A DNA stretch of 64,000 bases, taken from contig JBKBKC010000012.1 of NCBI GenBank assembly GCA_046294265.1, positions 62,001 to 126,000 of the forward strand, in the 5' to 3' direction. Source of the DNA: JBKBKC01 sp046294265. Lineage in GTDB: Bacteria > Pseudomonadota > Alphaproteobacteria > Rhodobacterales > Rhodobacteraceae. Of this stretch, positions 51,693 through 60,379 are shown in pieces; positions within the stretch are counted from its first letter, which is position 1; every line of letters starts with the position of its first letter. Under the pieces are notes generated by a model that saw only the letters and a list, made by a program, of their open reading frames with translations, had not been told where the DNA came from and made no database searches. The position numbers were made by a program, and so were the translations under genes.

Positions 51693-52786
51693 CAGCGCGC
51701 GCCCTTCCTGGCCATCAGGAACAGCGCCTCGACCGGGCGGCGCACCATGTTGTCCAAGGCACCCGTGAACAGGATCACCAGCGCCTGGATCACGGTGATC
51801 AGCTCACGCGGGATCTTGGTCCAGAGCGCCAGCTCCGCGCCGCCCTGATAGAGGAAGCCGAACAGGATCGCCGCCAGGAACACGCCCGCCGGATGGCTGC
51901 GCCCCATCAGCGCCACCGCGATGCCGATGAAGCCGGCCCCCTCGACCGAGTTCAAGAGCAGCCGCTGCGCCTCGCCCATCACGTTGTTGACGGCCATCAT
52001 GCCCGCCAGCCCGCCCGAAATCAGCATGGCATACATGGTGATGCGCACCGGGTTGATCCCCGCATAGACAGCGGCCTTTTCCGACTTGCCGAAGGCGCGG
52101 ATCTGATACCCCAGCCGCGTGCGCCAGATCAGCAGCCAGACGGCAAAGCACATCGCCACCGCGATCAGGAAGGTGACGTTGGCGGGCGTGCCCTTGGCAA
52201 AGGGTATCCCCATCGCTTGCGCCATCTCGCCCAGCCGGGGCAGGCGCAACTCGGCGGCAAAGCGGGCCGAGGCCGGGTCCATGCTGCCCACCGGGCGCAA
52301 GAGGTTCACCAGGATATAGTTCAGGAGTGCCGCCGCGATGAAGTTGAACATGATCGTGGTGATCACGATATGGCTGCCGCGCTTGGCCTGCAGATAGGCG
52401 GGCACGGCTGCCCAGAGCGCCCCGAAGGCGGCGCTCGCCACCACGGCGGCGGCCAGCGCCATCGACCAGTGCGGCCAGGGCAGGAACAGGCAGACCAGCG
52501 CCACGCCAAGGCCCCCCAGCGTCGCCTGCCCCTCACCCCCGATGTTGAACAGCCCGGCATGGAACGCGACCGACACCGCCAGCCCGGTGAACATGAAGTT
52601 CGTGGCGTAATAAAGCGTGTAGCCCCAGCCATAGGTGGACCCGAGCGCCCCCGTCACCATCAGCTTCATCGCCGCCCACGGGCTTTCGCCGATCAGCAGG
52701 ATCACGATGGAGGAGATGGCGAAGGCCAGGATCAGGCTGATCGCTGGCACGAGGAGGACATCGGCCCATTTCGGCATGCGGTCCAT
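51692..52786 (-). CDS. ABC transporter permease, nucleoside (BMP) type, first subunit
   Basis: A 364-residue inner-membrane protein with about ten hydrophobic segments and the conserved GLFNIGGEGQATLGGLG block near residues 81-97. It belongs to the branched-chain/BMP permease family. The start at MDRMPK is chosen because the frame above contains only repeat-derived residues. The upstream gap holds two inverted PSPTRGEG-type repeats; the ATPase gene ends at 52995. Confidence 0.9.
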   Translation of the reverse strand: MDRMPKWADVLLVPAISLILAFAISSIVILLIGESPWAAMKLMVTGALGSTYGWGYTLYYATNFMFTGLAVSVAFHAGLFNIGGEGQATLGGLGVALVCLFLPWPHWSMALAAAVVASAAFGALWAAVPAYLQAKRGSHIVITTIMFNFIAAALLNYILVNLLRPVGSMDPASARFAAELRLPRLGEMAQAMGIPFAKGTPANVTFLIAVAMCFAVWLLIWRTRLGYQIRAFGKSEKAAVYAGINPVRITMYAMLISGGLAGMMAVNNVMGEAQRLLLNSVEGAGFIGIAVALMGRSHPAGVFLAAILFGFLYQGGAELALWTKIPRELITVIQALVILFTGALDNMVRRPVEALFLMARKGAR

Positions 52787-52826
52787 CACCGGCCCCCCCC
52801 GACATGTGCGGGGCGGCGCCCCCCGC

Positions 52827-52858
52827 CCCCATCCCCTCCCCACGAGGGGGAGGGGAGG
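52827..52858 (-). repeat. PSPTRGEG-type palindrome, copy A
   Basis: Minus strand CCCCTCCCCCTCGTGGGG then AGGGGATGGGG. It lies in the 208-base gap between the ATPase and permease genes and is inverted relative to copy B. In frame it would read PSPTRGEG. Confidence 0.8.
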
Positions 52859-52926
52859 CGCCCTGCACCGGCGGCACCGCACAGGTCCGCAGCCTGCCAC
52901 CCAGGACGACCTGCCAAGGCGCGCGG

Positions 52927-52965
52927 CCCCCTCCCCCCTCGTGGGGGAGGGAGGGGGAGGGGGGG
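52927..52965 (+). repeat. PSPTRGEG-type palindrome, copy B
   Basis: CCCCCTCCCCCCTCGTGGGG then GAGGGAGGGGGAGGGGGG. It lies about 70 bases from copy A in the opposite orientation, so the gap could fold as a large hairpin in the operon mRNA. Confidence 0.8.
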
Positions 52966-52994
52966 CTGCCCGACCGAACAGGGCGCCGCCCCGG

Positions 52995-54557
52995 TCATTT
53001 CCCCACCCCCGCCATCAACAGCCCCAGGTCCCGCTCATTCGTCGTCGCCGGGTCGCGGAACCCCATGATCCGGCCGTCGAACATCACGGCGATGCGGTCG
53101 CTCAGGCTCATGATCTCGTCCAACTCCACGCTGACCAGCAATATCGCCTTGCCCGCGTCGCGCAGGGCCACGATCTGCTTGTGGATGAACTCGATGGCCC
53201 CGATATCCACCCCCCGCGTGGGCTGGCCCACCAGCAACAGGTCCGGGTTCCGCTCGATCTCGCGCGCCACGACCACCTTCTGCTGGTTGCCGCCGCTGAA
53301 GTTCTTGGCCGCCAGCGACGGGATCGGCGGGCGCACGTCAAAGCGCGCCATCTTGGCCTCGCAATCGGCCACCAGCGCGCCGTTGTCCATGAACAGCGCG
53401 GATTTCTGGTATTCCGGCGCGTGGTGGTAACCGAAGGCCACATTCTCCCAGGCCGCGAAATCCATGATCAGACCCAGCACCTGCCGGTCCTCGGGCACAT
53501 GCGCGACACCTTGCGCGCGCCGCGATTGGCCGTCCGCCCCCGGCCCAAGGTCCAGCGCCACACCGTTCAGCCGCACCACCCCCTGCCCGTGTGCAATGCC
53601 GCCCAGAACCTCCAGAAGCTCGGTCTGCCCGTTCCCGGCCACCCCGGCGATGCCAAGGATCTCGCCCGCCCGGATCTCCAGGCTCACGCCCTTCAGGCGC
53701 TCCACCCCCTGCGCATCCGTCACCCGCAGGTTCTCCACCGCCAGCACGACCGCACCCGGACTGACGGCGCGCTTTTCCACCTGCAACAGCACCTTGCGGC
53801 CCACCATCAGCTCGGCCAGCGCCTCGGGCGAGGTCTCGGCCGTGGCCACCGTCGCCACCATCCGGCCGCGCCGCATCACGCTAACCTCGTCGGTGATCTC
53901 CATGATCTCGCGCAGCTTGTGGGTGATCAGGATCACGGTTTTCCCCTGATCCTTCAGCCCCTTGAGGATGCGGAACAGATGGTCGGCCTCGGCGGGCGTC
54001 AACACCCCCGTCGGCTCGTCCAGGATCAGGATGTCGGCCTGCCGGTATAGCGCCTTGAGGATCTCCACCCGCTGCTGGTGGCCCACCGACAGATCCTCGA
54101 CCACCGCATCGGGGTTCACGTCCAGCTCATACCCGCGCGCAAGGTCGGCCAGCACCCGCCGCGCCTTGGCGAGCGAGGGGCGCAACAGCCCGCCCTCCTC
54201 CGCACCAAGGATGATGTTCTCCAGCACGGTGAAATTCGCCACCAGCTTGAAATGCTGGAACACCATGCCGATGCCGGCCCTGATCGCGCTCTGGCTGTCG
54301 GGGATCGGCGTCACGCGCCCCCCGATCACGATCTCGCCCGCATCCGCGCGGTAGAACCCGTAAAGGATGCTCATCAGCGTGGACTTGCCCGCGCCATTCT
54401 CGCCGATGATGCCGTGGATCGTGCCGCGCCGGACCTTGATCGAGATGTCCCTGTTGGCCTGTACCGGGCCAAAGGACTTGCAGATCCCGCGCAACTCGAT
54501 GGCAAGAGGGGCGGCCACCCCGGGCCGCCCCCCTCTCTGTTGCACCACCGCGTCCAT
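52995..54557 (-). CDS. ABC transporter ATPase, nucleoside (BMP) type
   Basis: A 520-residue protein with two nucleotide-binding domains. The first has Walker A GENGAGKS near residues 52-59, LSVGHQQR signature near 157 and Walker B ILILDEPTG near 175. The second has GVAGNGQTELL in place of a canonical P-loop and NFSGGNQQK near 430. This is the RbsA/BMP layout. It powers the two permeases. The BMP binding-protein gene stop is directly adjacent at 54558. Confidence 0.93.
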   Translation of the reverse strand: MDAVVQQRGGRPGVAAPLAIELRGICKSFGPVQANRDISIKVRRGTIHGIIGENGAGKSTLMSILYGFYRADAGEIVIGGRVTPIPDSQSAIRAGIGMVFQHFKLVANFTVLENIILGAEEGGLLRPSLAKARRVLADLARGYELDVNPDAVVEDLSVGHQQRVEILKALYRQADILILDEPTGVLTPAEADHLFRILKGLKDQGKTVILITHKLREIMEITDEVSVMRRGRMVATVATAETSPEALAELMVGRKVLLQVEKRAVSPGAVVLAVENLRVTDAQGVERLKGVSLEIRAGEILGIAGVAGNGQTELLEVLGGIAHGQGVVRLNGVALDLGPGADGQSRRAQGVAHVPEDRQVLGLIMDFAAWENVAFGYHHAPEYQKSALFMDNGALVADCEAKMARFDVRPPIPSLAAKNFSGGNQQKVVVAREIERNPDLLLVGQPTRGVDIGAIEFIHKQIVALRDAGKAILLVSVELDEIMSLSDRIAVMFDGRIMGFRDPATTNERDLGLLMAGVGK

Positions 54558-55553
54558 TCAGAACGACGCGGCCGGGCAGGTGTTGTCGCTCATATAGTCA
54601 TGCACGCTCAGCTCGCCCGAGATGATCTTGGCCGCCGCCGCATCCACCGCCGCCTTCATCTCGTCGGTGACCAGCGCCGCGTTGTTGTCGTCCAGCGCAT
54701 AGCCCACGCCTTCGGAGGCAAGGTTCAGCACATTGAACCCGGTGGTCATCTCGGTGCCTTCCATGAAGGCGTTGTACACCGCGTTGTCCACGCGCTTCAT
54801 CATCGAGGTCAGCACCTTGCCGGGATGCAGGTGGTTCTGGTTGCTGTCCACGCCGATCGACAGGATACCCTGGTCCGCCGCCGTCTGGAGCACGCCCACG
54901 CCGGTGCCACCCGCCGCCGCATAGACCACATCCGCGCCCTGCGAAATCTGCGCCTGGGTGATCTCGCCACCCTTCACCGGGTCGTTCCAGGCTGCGGGCG
55001 TGGTGCCGGTCATGTTCAGGATGACCTTTGCATCGGCGTTCACGGCCTTGACGCCCTGCGCATAGCCGCAGCCGAAGCGGCGGATCAGCGGAATGTCCAT
55101 GCCGCCGACAAAGCCCACGGTGCCGGTTTTCGACGCCATTGCGGCCATCATGCCAACCAGAAAACTGCCCTCATGTTCGGTGAACACCACCGACTTCACG
55201 TTGGGCTGATCCACCACCATGTCGATGATCGCGAACTTGGTGTCAGGAAAATCGGGGGCAACCTGGTTCAGCACGTCGCCGAAGGCAAAGCCCGTCATGA
55301 CAACCGGATTTGCGCCCGCCTCGGCCAGCCGCCGCAGCGCCTGCTCGCGCTGTGCCTCGGACTGCATCTCCAATTCCTTGAATGTGCCGCCCGTTTCCTG
55401 CGCCCAGCGTTGCGCACCGTTGAACGCAGCCTCGTTGAACGACTTGTCGAACTTGCCGCCAAGGTCGAAGATGATCGCAGGCTCGGCGGCTGCCACACCG
55501 GCCGTCAGGGCCAGTGCCGCGGCGGTGCCTGCAAGGTGCTTCATCAGGGTCAT
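54558..55553 (-). CDS. BMP family nucleoside-binding lipoprotein-like protein
   Basis: About 331 residues. An N-terminal signal peptide (residues 1-22, LAGTAAALALTAGVAAAE) precedes a type I periplasmic-binding fold with IIFDLGGKFDKSFNEAAFNG near 27-46, the BMP/PnrA signature. No lipobox Cys is at the cleavage site, so it is probably soluble. The start at 55553 has GGGAGA 6 bases upstream. It starts an operon of binding protein, ATPase, two permeases and perhaps the phosphorylase, for purine nucleoside uptake. Confidence 0.92.
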   Translation of the reverse strand: MTLMKHLAGTAAALALTAGVAAAEPAIIFDLGGKFDKSFNEAAFNGAQRWAQETGGTFKELEMQSEAQREQALRRLAEAGANPVVMTGFAFGDVLNQVAPDFPDTKFAIIDMVVDQPNVKSVVFTEHEGSFLVGMMAAMASKTGTVGFVGGMDIPLIRRFGCGYAQGVKAVNADAKVILNMTGTTPAAWNDPVKGGEITQAQISQGADVVYAAAGGTGVGVLQTAADQGILSIGVDSNQNHLHPGKVLTSMMKRVDNAVYNAFMEGTEMTTGFNVLNLASEGVGYALDDNNAALVTDEMKAAVDAAAAKIISGELSVHDYMSDNTCPAASF

Positions 55554-55688
55554 GGATATCTCCCGGTTGTCGTGTTGTGGGTCCACCCTCGGTTCGTGCC
55601 GGGGTGGCTGCGTCGGCAATTTAGGTCGGGTTTGCCCGGGTCCGTCAATGGCAATCTGCGTGATCGCGGCGCGGCTTTGATCCGATGG

Positions 55689-56144
55689 TCAGAAAATGGT
55701 CAGGTCCCGCGCCAGCACCAGCGCATCCACCGCCGCGCGGCCCGGTGCCGCGAAATACCCCCGCCGTCGGCCCACCTCGGCAAAGCCCGCGCGGCCATAG
55801 ACGGCCCGCGCGGGCGCGTTGTCCTCTGCCACCTCCAGAAAGGCCCGCCCCCCCCCGCGCGCCTGCATCTCGTCCAGACAGCGCGCTACCAGCCGCCCGC
55901 CGATGCCCTGCCCCTGGCACGCAGGCTCCACCGCCAGCGTCAGGATCTCGGCCTCGTCCAGCACGACCCGCGCCAGCAGGAACCCGGCGACCGCCCCGTC
56001 TTCTGGACCCATATACCCGACCGACGGCTCCACCAGCACCACGACCGACCGCTCGCGCAAGAGCGCCGCAAATTCCCCGGCCGTCCAGGGACGCGGCACG
56101 ACAAAGGCGCGGGCATGCAACGCCGCAAAACCCTCGGCCGTCAC
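55689..56144 (-). CDS. rimI: Ribosomal-protein alanine N-acetyltransferase-like GNAT
   Basis: A 151-residue GNAT acetyltransferase. The acetyl-CoA motif is EPACQGQGIGGRLVAR near residues 75-90, followed by FLEVAEDNAPARAVYGRAGF. RimI acetylates the N-terminal alanine of ribosomal protein S18. The start is GTG overlapping the tsaB stop (GTGA), the common tsaB-rimI order. An open frame extends far upstream but only shadows tsaB. Confidence 0.88.
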   Translation of the reverse strand: MTAEGFAALHARAFVVPRPWTAGEFAALLRERSVVVLVEPSVGYMGPEDGAVAGFLLARVVLDEAEILTLAVEPACQGQGIGGRLVARCLDEMQARGGGRAFLEVAEDNAPARAVYGRAGFAEVGRRRGYFAAPGRAAVDALVLARDLTIF

Positions 56145-56854
56145 GGCAGGATCACCGGCGGCGGGTCGCTCGGCGGGGCCGCATCCGCGCCGCGCAGGTA
56201 AAAGGGTGCGGGCCGCGTGCCCGGCTCGCGCAGGGCCGCTAAACGCGCCACGGCTTCCACTAGCGGCATCCGGGGGGCCACCACCTCGGCCCCCGCCACA
56301 AGCGCCGCGCCTGACCCCACCACCCGCATGGCGACCACATCCCCCGCCGACATCAGCCGCGCCTCCCCCGGCAGGGCCGCGCCCAGCACCCAAAGGTCAG
56401 AGCCTCCCTCCCCCCTCGTGGGGGAGGGATGGGGAGGGGGGGCAACCGTCCGGCCCCCATTATCCACAGGCGCCGCAAAGTCCTGCACATAGACCTCGCC
56501 GCGCCGCGCATCCTCCACCGCCGTCACCGCGCCCAGACCGAAGGCCAGCGCCTCCAGCCGCGTCACCCCCACCGCCGGGATGCCAAGGCCCAGCGCCAGC
56601 CCCCGCGCCGCCGCCACCCCGATGCGGACCCCGGTGAAATTGCCCGGCCCCGTGCCCACACCGATCCGGCCAAGATCGCCCCAGCCGATGCCCGCATCGC
56701 GCAACACCTCCTCCAGCATCGGCAGCAGCCGCTCCGCCTGCCCCGTCGCCATCGGCTCGTCGCGAAAGACCAGAACCCGGTCGCCCCGCAGCAAAGCGGC
56801 GGCGCAATGCGCCGCCGATGTGTCAAACCCCAACGTATAGGCGTCAGGCGGCAA
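56141..56854 (-). CDS. tsaB: tRNA t6A-synthesis protein TsaB carrying an in-frame repeat insertion
   Basis: A 237-residue protein of the TsaBCDE system for threonylcarbamoyladenosine in tRNA. It has the ASKHA-like start TLGFDTSAAHCAAAL and VGTGPGNFTGVRIGVAAARGLALGLG near residues 65-90. An insertion APPPHPSPTRGEGG near 138-151 is encoded by a palindromic repeat (56404-56442). The reading frame stays open. The start overlaps the nfuA-like stop by 11 bases, and rimI overlaps downstream, so the three genes form one operon. Confidence 0.9.
   Translation of the reverse strand: MPPDAYTLGFDTSAAHCAAALLRGDRVLVFRDEPMATGQAERLLPMLEEVLRDAGIGWGDLGRIGVGTGPGNFTGVRIGVAAARGLALGLGIPAVGVTRLEALAFGLGAVTAVEDARRGEVYVQDFAAPVDNGGRTVAPPPHPSPTRGEGGSDLWVLGAALPGEARLMSAGDVVAMRVVGSGAALVAGAEVVAPRMPLVEAVARLAALREPGTRPAPFYLRGADAAPPSDPPPVILP
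56404..56442 (+). repeat. PSPTRGEG-type palindrome, copy C, inside tsaB
   Basis: CTCCCTCCCCCCTCGTGGGG then GAGGGATGGGGAGGGGGG. It matches copy B at almost every base and lies inside the tsaB coding region, where its complement encodes PPPHPSPTRGEGG. Confidence 0.9.
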
Positions 56855-57401
56855 CCGGCCGCACCTCGGTCACCTCGGGGATATAATGACGCAGCAGGTT
56901 CTCGATTCCCATCTTCAGCGTCAGGGTCGAGGACGGGCAGCCCGCGCAGGCCCCCTTCATGTGCAGATAGACCACGCCCCGCTCGAACCCGTGAAACGTG
57001 ATGTCGCCGCCATCCTGCGCCACGGCCGGGCGCACGCGGGTGTCCAGCAGTTCCTTGATCTGGCGCACGATATCGCCATCCGGGCCGTCATGCACCGCAT
57101 GGGCCGCCGCCGCCTCGCCCTCGATCGCGGGCGCGCCCGACTGGAAATGCTCCATGATCGCACCCAGGATGGCGGGCTTCACATGCGCCCAATCGGTGCC
57201 TTCGGCCTTGGTCACGGTCACGAAGTCATTGCCGAGGAAAACGCCGGTAACCTGCCCCACCGCAAAGATGCGCCGCGCCAGCGGGCTTGTGGCGGCCACG
57301 GCCTCGTTCGGGAAATCGGCGGTGCCTGCCTCGAGCACGGTCTGTCCGGGCAGGAATTTCAGCGTGGCCGGGTTCGGAGTGGATTCGGTCTGGATGAACA
57401 T
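56844..57401 (-). CDS. NifU/NfuA-like Fe-S scaffold protein
   Basis: A 185-residue protein. An N-terminal Nfu-type domain (MFIQTESTPNPATLKFLPG, residues 1-19) is followed by the NifU C-terminal domain with the CxxC cluster site in GACAGCPSS near 149-157. It carries Fe-S clusters to target enzymes, as with NfuA or human NFU1. It is the first gene of a unit with tsaB and rimI. Length is normal for alphaproteobacterial Nfu. Confidence 0.92.
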   Translation of the reverse strand: MFIQTESTPNPATLKFLPGQTVLEAGTADFPNEAVAATSPLARRIFAVGQVTGVFLGNDFVTVTKAEGTDWAHVKPAILGAIMEHFQSGAPAIEGEAAAAHAVHDGPDGDIVRQIKELLDTRVRPAVAQDGGDITFHGFERGVVYLHMKGACAGCPSSTLTLKMGIENLLRHYIPEVTEVRPVAA

Positions 57402-57697
57402 GGGCGTATCTCCGACAGGATCACTCGGGTATGCGCCCGTGCGGCGGCGCTGTCAAGTTTACCCGCCACGCCGGGAGACGCCCCAGCGCGCGGCACCGGA
57501 AAGGGGCAAAGGATGAGGCCACCCTCCGGCCCAGGCATGTCCGGCGGGGTTGTCGTCGTGCTTGCCGTCATCCGGGGGCGCGGGATGAAACTTGCGGTCG
57601 TCGTCATCGCACACCGGATGCCGGGGCACCCACGTGCCTCGCGCCCCGACAGCACTTCGGCCCCGGAGCCCTGCATCGGCCCGCGCCGGCCCGCCCG

Positions 57698-58747
57698 TCA
57701 GCCGCGCACCTGCTCCTCCATCCGCGATGCCAGCACGAACGGCACCTCGCGCGCCTTCAGGATCGGGCGCGCCACCTGTCGCGGCGGCATGGCCATGGTC
57801 AGCAATTCAGGAAACAGCGCGAGGATCTCTGCCCGCGCCTTCCGGTCGAACGACGACACCGTGCGCGCCGCGATGTGGAAACTTTCGGTTTCCAGCCATT
57901 CGGAGAACAGCACCTCGTGGTGGTCGAACAGAAGATGCACATAGGTCACGCCGCCATCGGGGTCAGGGCCCCGGTCCATCACCCGAACCCCCGCGACCGC
58001 GCCGACCAGCGACCGGGCCGGGGCGAGCGCCTCGGTCTCGTCAACCAGCATCTGCACGCGCGCGCCCCGTAGCAGGATGCGGTGGCAGGGCGAAACCATC
58101 AGGTCGCGCGCAGGCGCGCCGGGGCGCATGCACTGCGCGGGCAGCAGCACCGGAAACCATTCGGGCCGCGCCCTCAACTCGGCCGCCGACACCTGCCGCC
58201 GCCCGATCCAGCGCACCTTCTGCGCGCCGTGGTCCAGCGTCACGACCCGGTCGCCTACCGCCAGCGCCTCCACCGCCACATCGCCGCCGGGCGTCGTGAT
58301 GAGGGTGCCCGCAGCAAAACAGGTCAGCACAAAGTCATCAAGGATCAGCGCCGAATTCACGCCGCCAAAGCCGAACCCGCCGCGGATTCGCAGGATCGGA
58401 TCGTCGAAATTCGAGGTGAAGGTCACGGTGACGATCTTGTCCTCGTCATTGTCCACGCTGGCAAAGGTCAGGAACTGGGTGCCGCTGGTGCCGATCAGTT
58501 CGATGTTCAGCCCGAAGCGGCCGTTGGGCGCCCCAAGCTCGATCATCCGAAAGCTGAGCGTGTAGGTCTTGCCCGCCTCAAGGGCCACCTGCTGTTGCAG
58601 CCGGTCGCCATCCCGCACGTCATTGTTTCCGCGACCAAAGATCACCCGCTGGTTAGCGGCATCAAAGGTGGGGGCCGTGGGCCCGGCGCCAAAGACGGTC
58701 CAGCCGGTCAGGCCGTCGGAGAAATCTCCATTGGTGATCAGCGGCAT
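57698..58747 (-). CDS. Hint-domain (hedgehog/intein type) protein with N-terminal carbohydrate-binding-like module
   Basis: About 349 residues. Residues 1-140 are a beta-rich, ligand-binding-like module (ITNGDFSDGLTGWTVFG start, LILDDFVLT end), similar to CBM_4_9 folds. Residues 143 on form a Hint domain: Cys143 in CFAAGTLITTPGG, then VEALAVGDRVVTLDHG, SPCHRILLRG and HHEVLFSEWLETESF. These are the Hint_2 features for self-cleavage. The start at 58747 is set by GGGAG 7 bases upstream. No signal peptide is seen. Hint_2 proteins are frequent in Rhodobacterales; cargo and target are unknown. It is a single gene with an AT-rich upstream. Confidence 0.85.
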   Translation of the reverse strand: MPLITNGDFSDGLTGWTVFGAGPTAPTFDAANQRVIFGRGNNDVRDGDRLQQQVALEAGKTYTLSFRMIELGAPNGRFGLNIELIGTSGTQFLTFASVDNDEDKIVTVTFTSNFDDPILRIRGGFGFGGVNSALILDDFVLTCFAAGTLITTPGGDVAVEALAVGDRVVTLDHGAQKVRWIGRRQVSAAELRARPEWFPVLLPAQCMRPGAPARDLMVSPCHRILLRGARVQMLVDETEALAPARSLVGAVAGVRVMDRGPDPDGGVTYVHLLFDHHEVLFSEWLETESFHIAARTVSSFDRKARAEILALFPELLTMAMPPRQVARPILKAREVPFVLASRMEEQVRG

Positions 58748-58878
58748 GAGCCACTCCCAAGTGAAAGGGCCCCACGCCGTGCCGACACGTGGGGGCAGAG
58801 CCTTGAGGGTCATATGCGGCCTTCATCGGGCAGGACCGCGCAACCGGCAGGAACCGTAAAGCTTTCACAGGTTGCATG

Positions 58879-58888
58879 ATTTTAAAAT
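58879..58888 (-). promoter_or_regulatory. AT-rich palindromic promoter region of the Hint gene
   Basis: ATTTTAAAAT, a perfect 10-bp palindrome in an AT-rich patch (58877-58906) of an otherwise GC-rich region, about 130 bases before the Hint gene start. It is a likely promoter, but the exact -10/-35 is unsure. Confidence 0.4.
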
Positions 58889-58924
58889 AAAACAATCTTG
58901 GGTTGAAATCGCGCCGGCAGAAAA

Positions 58925-58950
58925 CCGCCGCCGCACATGCCGCGCGGCGG
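58925..58950 (-). terminator. Terminator after the universal stress protein gene
   Basis: Minus strand: CCGCCGC/GCGGCGG arms, then GGTTTTC. It lies 22 bases after the usp stop. Confidence 0.6.
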
Positions 58951-58971
58951 CATCCGCCAAGGCTCACCCGA

Positions 58972-59427
58972 TCAGGTGATCGCCTCCAACCGCTCTTTCG
59001 ACATGTCGCCCGGCACGATGGTCAACGGAATGGGCAGGCTGCCGGAACTGCGCGTCATCGCCGTGACCAGTGGCCCCGGCCCCGATTTCTCGGTCGCCGC
59101 CCCCAACACCAGGATGCCGATCTGCGGATCCTCGCGCACCTGCGCCAGAATCTCGGTCACCGGATCACCCTCGCGGATCACCAGCGCGGGGTTCACCCCC
59201 TGCCTGTCGCGCATCCATTTGGCAAAGACCTCGAAATGCGCCTCGATCCGCTCGCGCGCCTCGGCGCGCATCAGGTCGGCCACGCCCATCCAGTGCTGGA
59301 ATTCCTCGGGCGGCACGACCGACAGGATCACGACCCCCGCCCCGGTATGCGCGGCCCGAAGCGCCGCATAGCGCATCGCGTTCAGGCATTCGCGGCTGTC
59401 ATCCAGCACGACCAGAAACTTGCGCAT
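58972..59427 (-). CDS. Universal stress protein
   Basis: A 151-residue UspA-fold protein. The start MRKFLVVLDDSRECLNAMRYA and the ATP-binding-type loop GILVLGAATEKSGPGPLVTAMT near 112-133 (G-x2-G-x9-G-S/T style) match the ATP-binding class. It helps survive stress; the trigger is unknown. It has its own terminator and is 81 bases after the aminotransferase. Confidence 0.88.
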   Translation of the reverse strand: MRKFLVVLDDSRECLNAMRYAALRAAHTGAGVVILSVVPPEEFQHWMGVADLMRAEARERIEAHFEVFAKWMRDRQGVNPALVIREGDPVTEILAQVREDPQIGILVLGAATEKSGPGPLVTAMTRSSGSLPIPLTIVPGDMSKERLEAIT

Positions 59428-59508
59428 TGCTCATCCCCCCGTCCGCGGGATCATGTCGCGCGGACGCTCCGCTGTCCAGCAGGTGCGCGGGGGTGCGCCT
59501 GCACCCCC

Positions 59509-60369
59509 TTACGCCGAATGCGCCCAGTCCCAATAGAGCGCACGGGCCTTTGCCGTCACCGGCCCCACCGGATAGGCCACATCCTCGAACCCCGTCACCG
59601 GCATGATCTTGGACAGGTTGCCGGTCGCGAACACCTCGTCCGCCGCGCGGACATCGTCGAAGGTCAGCACCGTCTCCACCACCTCCACGCCCGCCGCCCG
59701 CAGGTTCGCGATGTGGCGGGCCCGCGTGATCCCGGCCAGAAAGGTGCCGTTGGGAACGGGCGTCATCACCACGCCATCCGTCACCATGAAGATGTTTGCC
59801 GTGGCGGTTTCCGCCACATTCCCCAGCGCGTCCGCCACCAGCGCGTTGCCGAACCCCTTGGATTTCGCCTCCACCAGCATCCGCGCGTTGTTGGGATAAA
59901 GGCAGCCCGCCTTGGCGTTGCACACCGCATCCTCCAGCACCGGACGGCGGAACCGCGTGCGGCACAGCGTGGTCGAGGCCCCCTCGGGCGGCATCGGCAC
60001 GGACTCGAGGCACACCGCAAAGCCGGTAATCCCGCGCTTGGGCTCGATCCCCAGTTCGGTGCCGTCGATGGCCCAATACATCGGGCGCAGATAGACCGCC
60101 GCATCCGCCGCAAACGCCTGCAGGCCCTCGTGGATGATCGCCATCATCTCGTCCGGCTCGACCGTCGGCGTGATCATCAGTGCCTCCGCCGACCGGTTCA
60201 CCCGCGCGCAGTGCAAGGCGAGGTCCGGCGCCACCCCCTCGAACCACCGCGCACCGTCAAACACGCTCGACCCCTGCCACATGCCGTGATCGGCCGCGCG
60301 CATCACCGGCACATCGCCGTCATGCCAGCGCCCCTCGAAGAACGTGCGGATCACCGTGCCGAATGCCAT
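59509..60369 (-). CDS. ilvE: Branched-chain amino acid aminotransferase (class IV PLP)
   Basis: A 286-residue PLP enzyme. The cofactor Lys is in CNAKAGCLYPNN near residue 158, and ETATANIFMV, with the Glu that binds the PLP nitrogen, is near 190. It transfers amino groups between branched-chain amino acids and 2-oxoglutarate. D-amino-acid aminotransferase and aminodeoxychorismate lyase share the fold; length and start favour IlvE. It starts 10 bases after the MATE gene stop, in the same direction. Confidence 0.85.
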   Translation of the reverse strand: MAFGTVIRTFFEGRWHDGDVPVMRAADHGMWQGSSVFDGARWFEGVAPDLALHCARVNRSAEALMITPTVEPDEMMAIIHEGLQAFAADAAVYLRPMYWAIDGTELGIEPKRGITGFAVCLESVPMPPEGASTTLCRTRFRRPVLEDAVCNAKAGCLYPNNARMLVEAKSKGFGNALVADALGNVAETATANIFMVTDGVVMTPVPNGTFLAGITRARHIANLRAAGVEVVETVLTFDDVRAADEVFATGNLSKIMPVTGFEDVAYPVGPVTAKARALYWDWAHSA

Positions 60370-60379
60370 TGCCTTGCCC

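Noticed and set aside
57359..57676. Minus-strand ORF in the gap between nfuA-like and Hint genes
   Set aside because: The translation is low-complexity with no motif, and it overlaps the nfuA-like start. The 296-base gap otherwise shows nothing I recognise.
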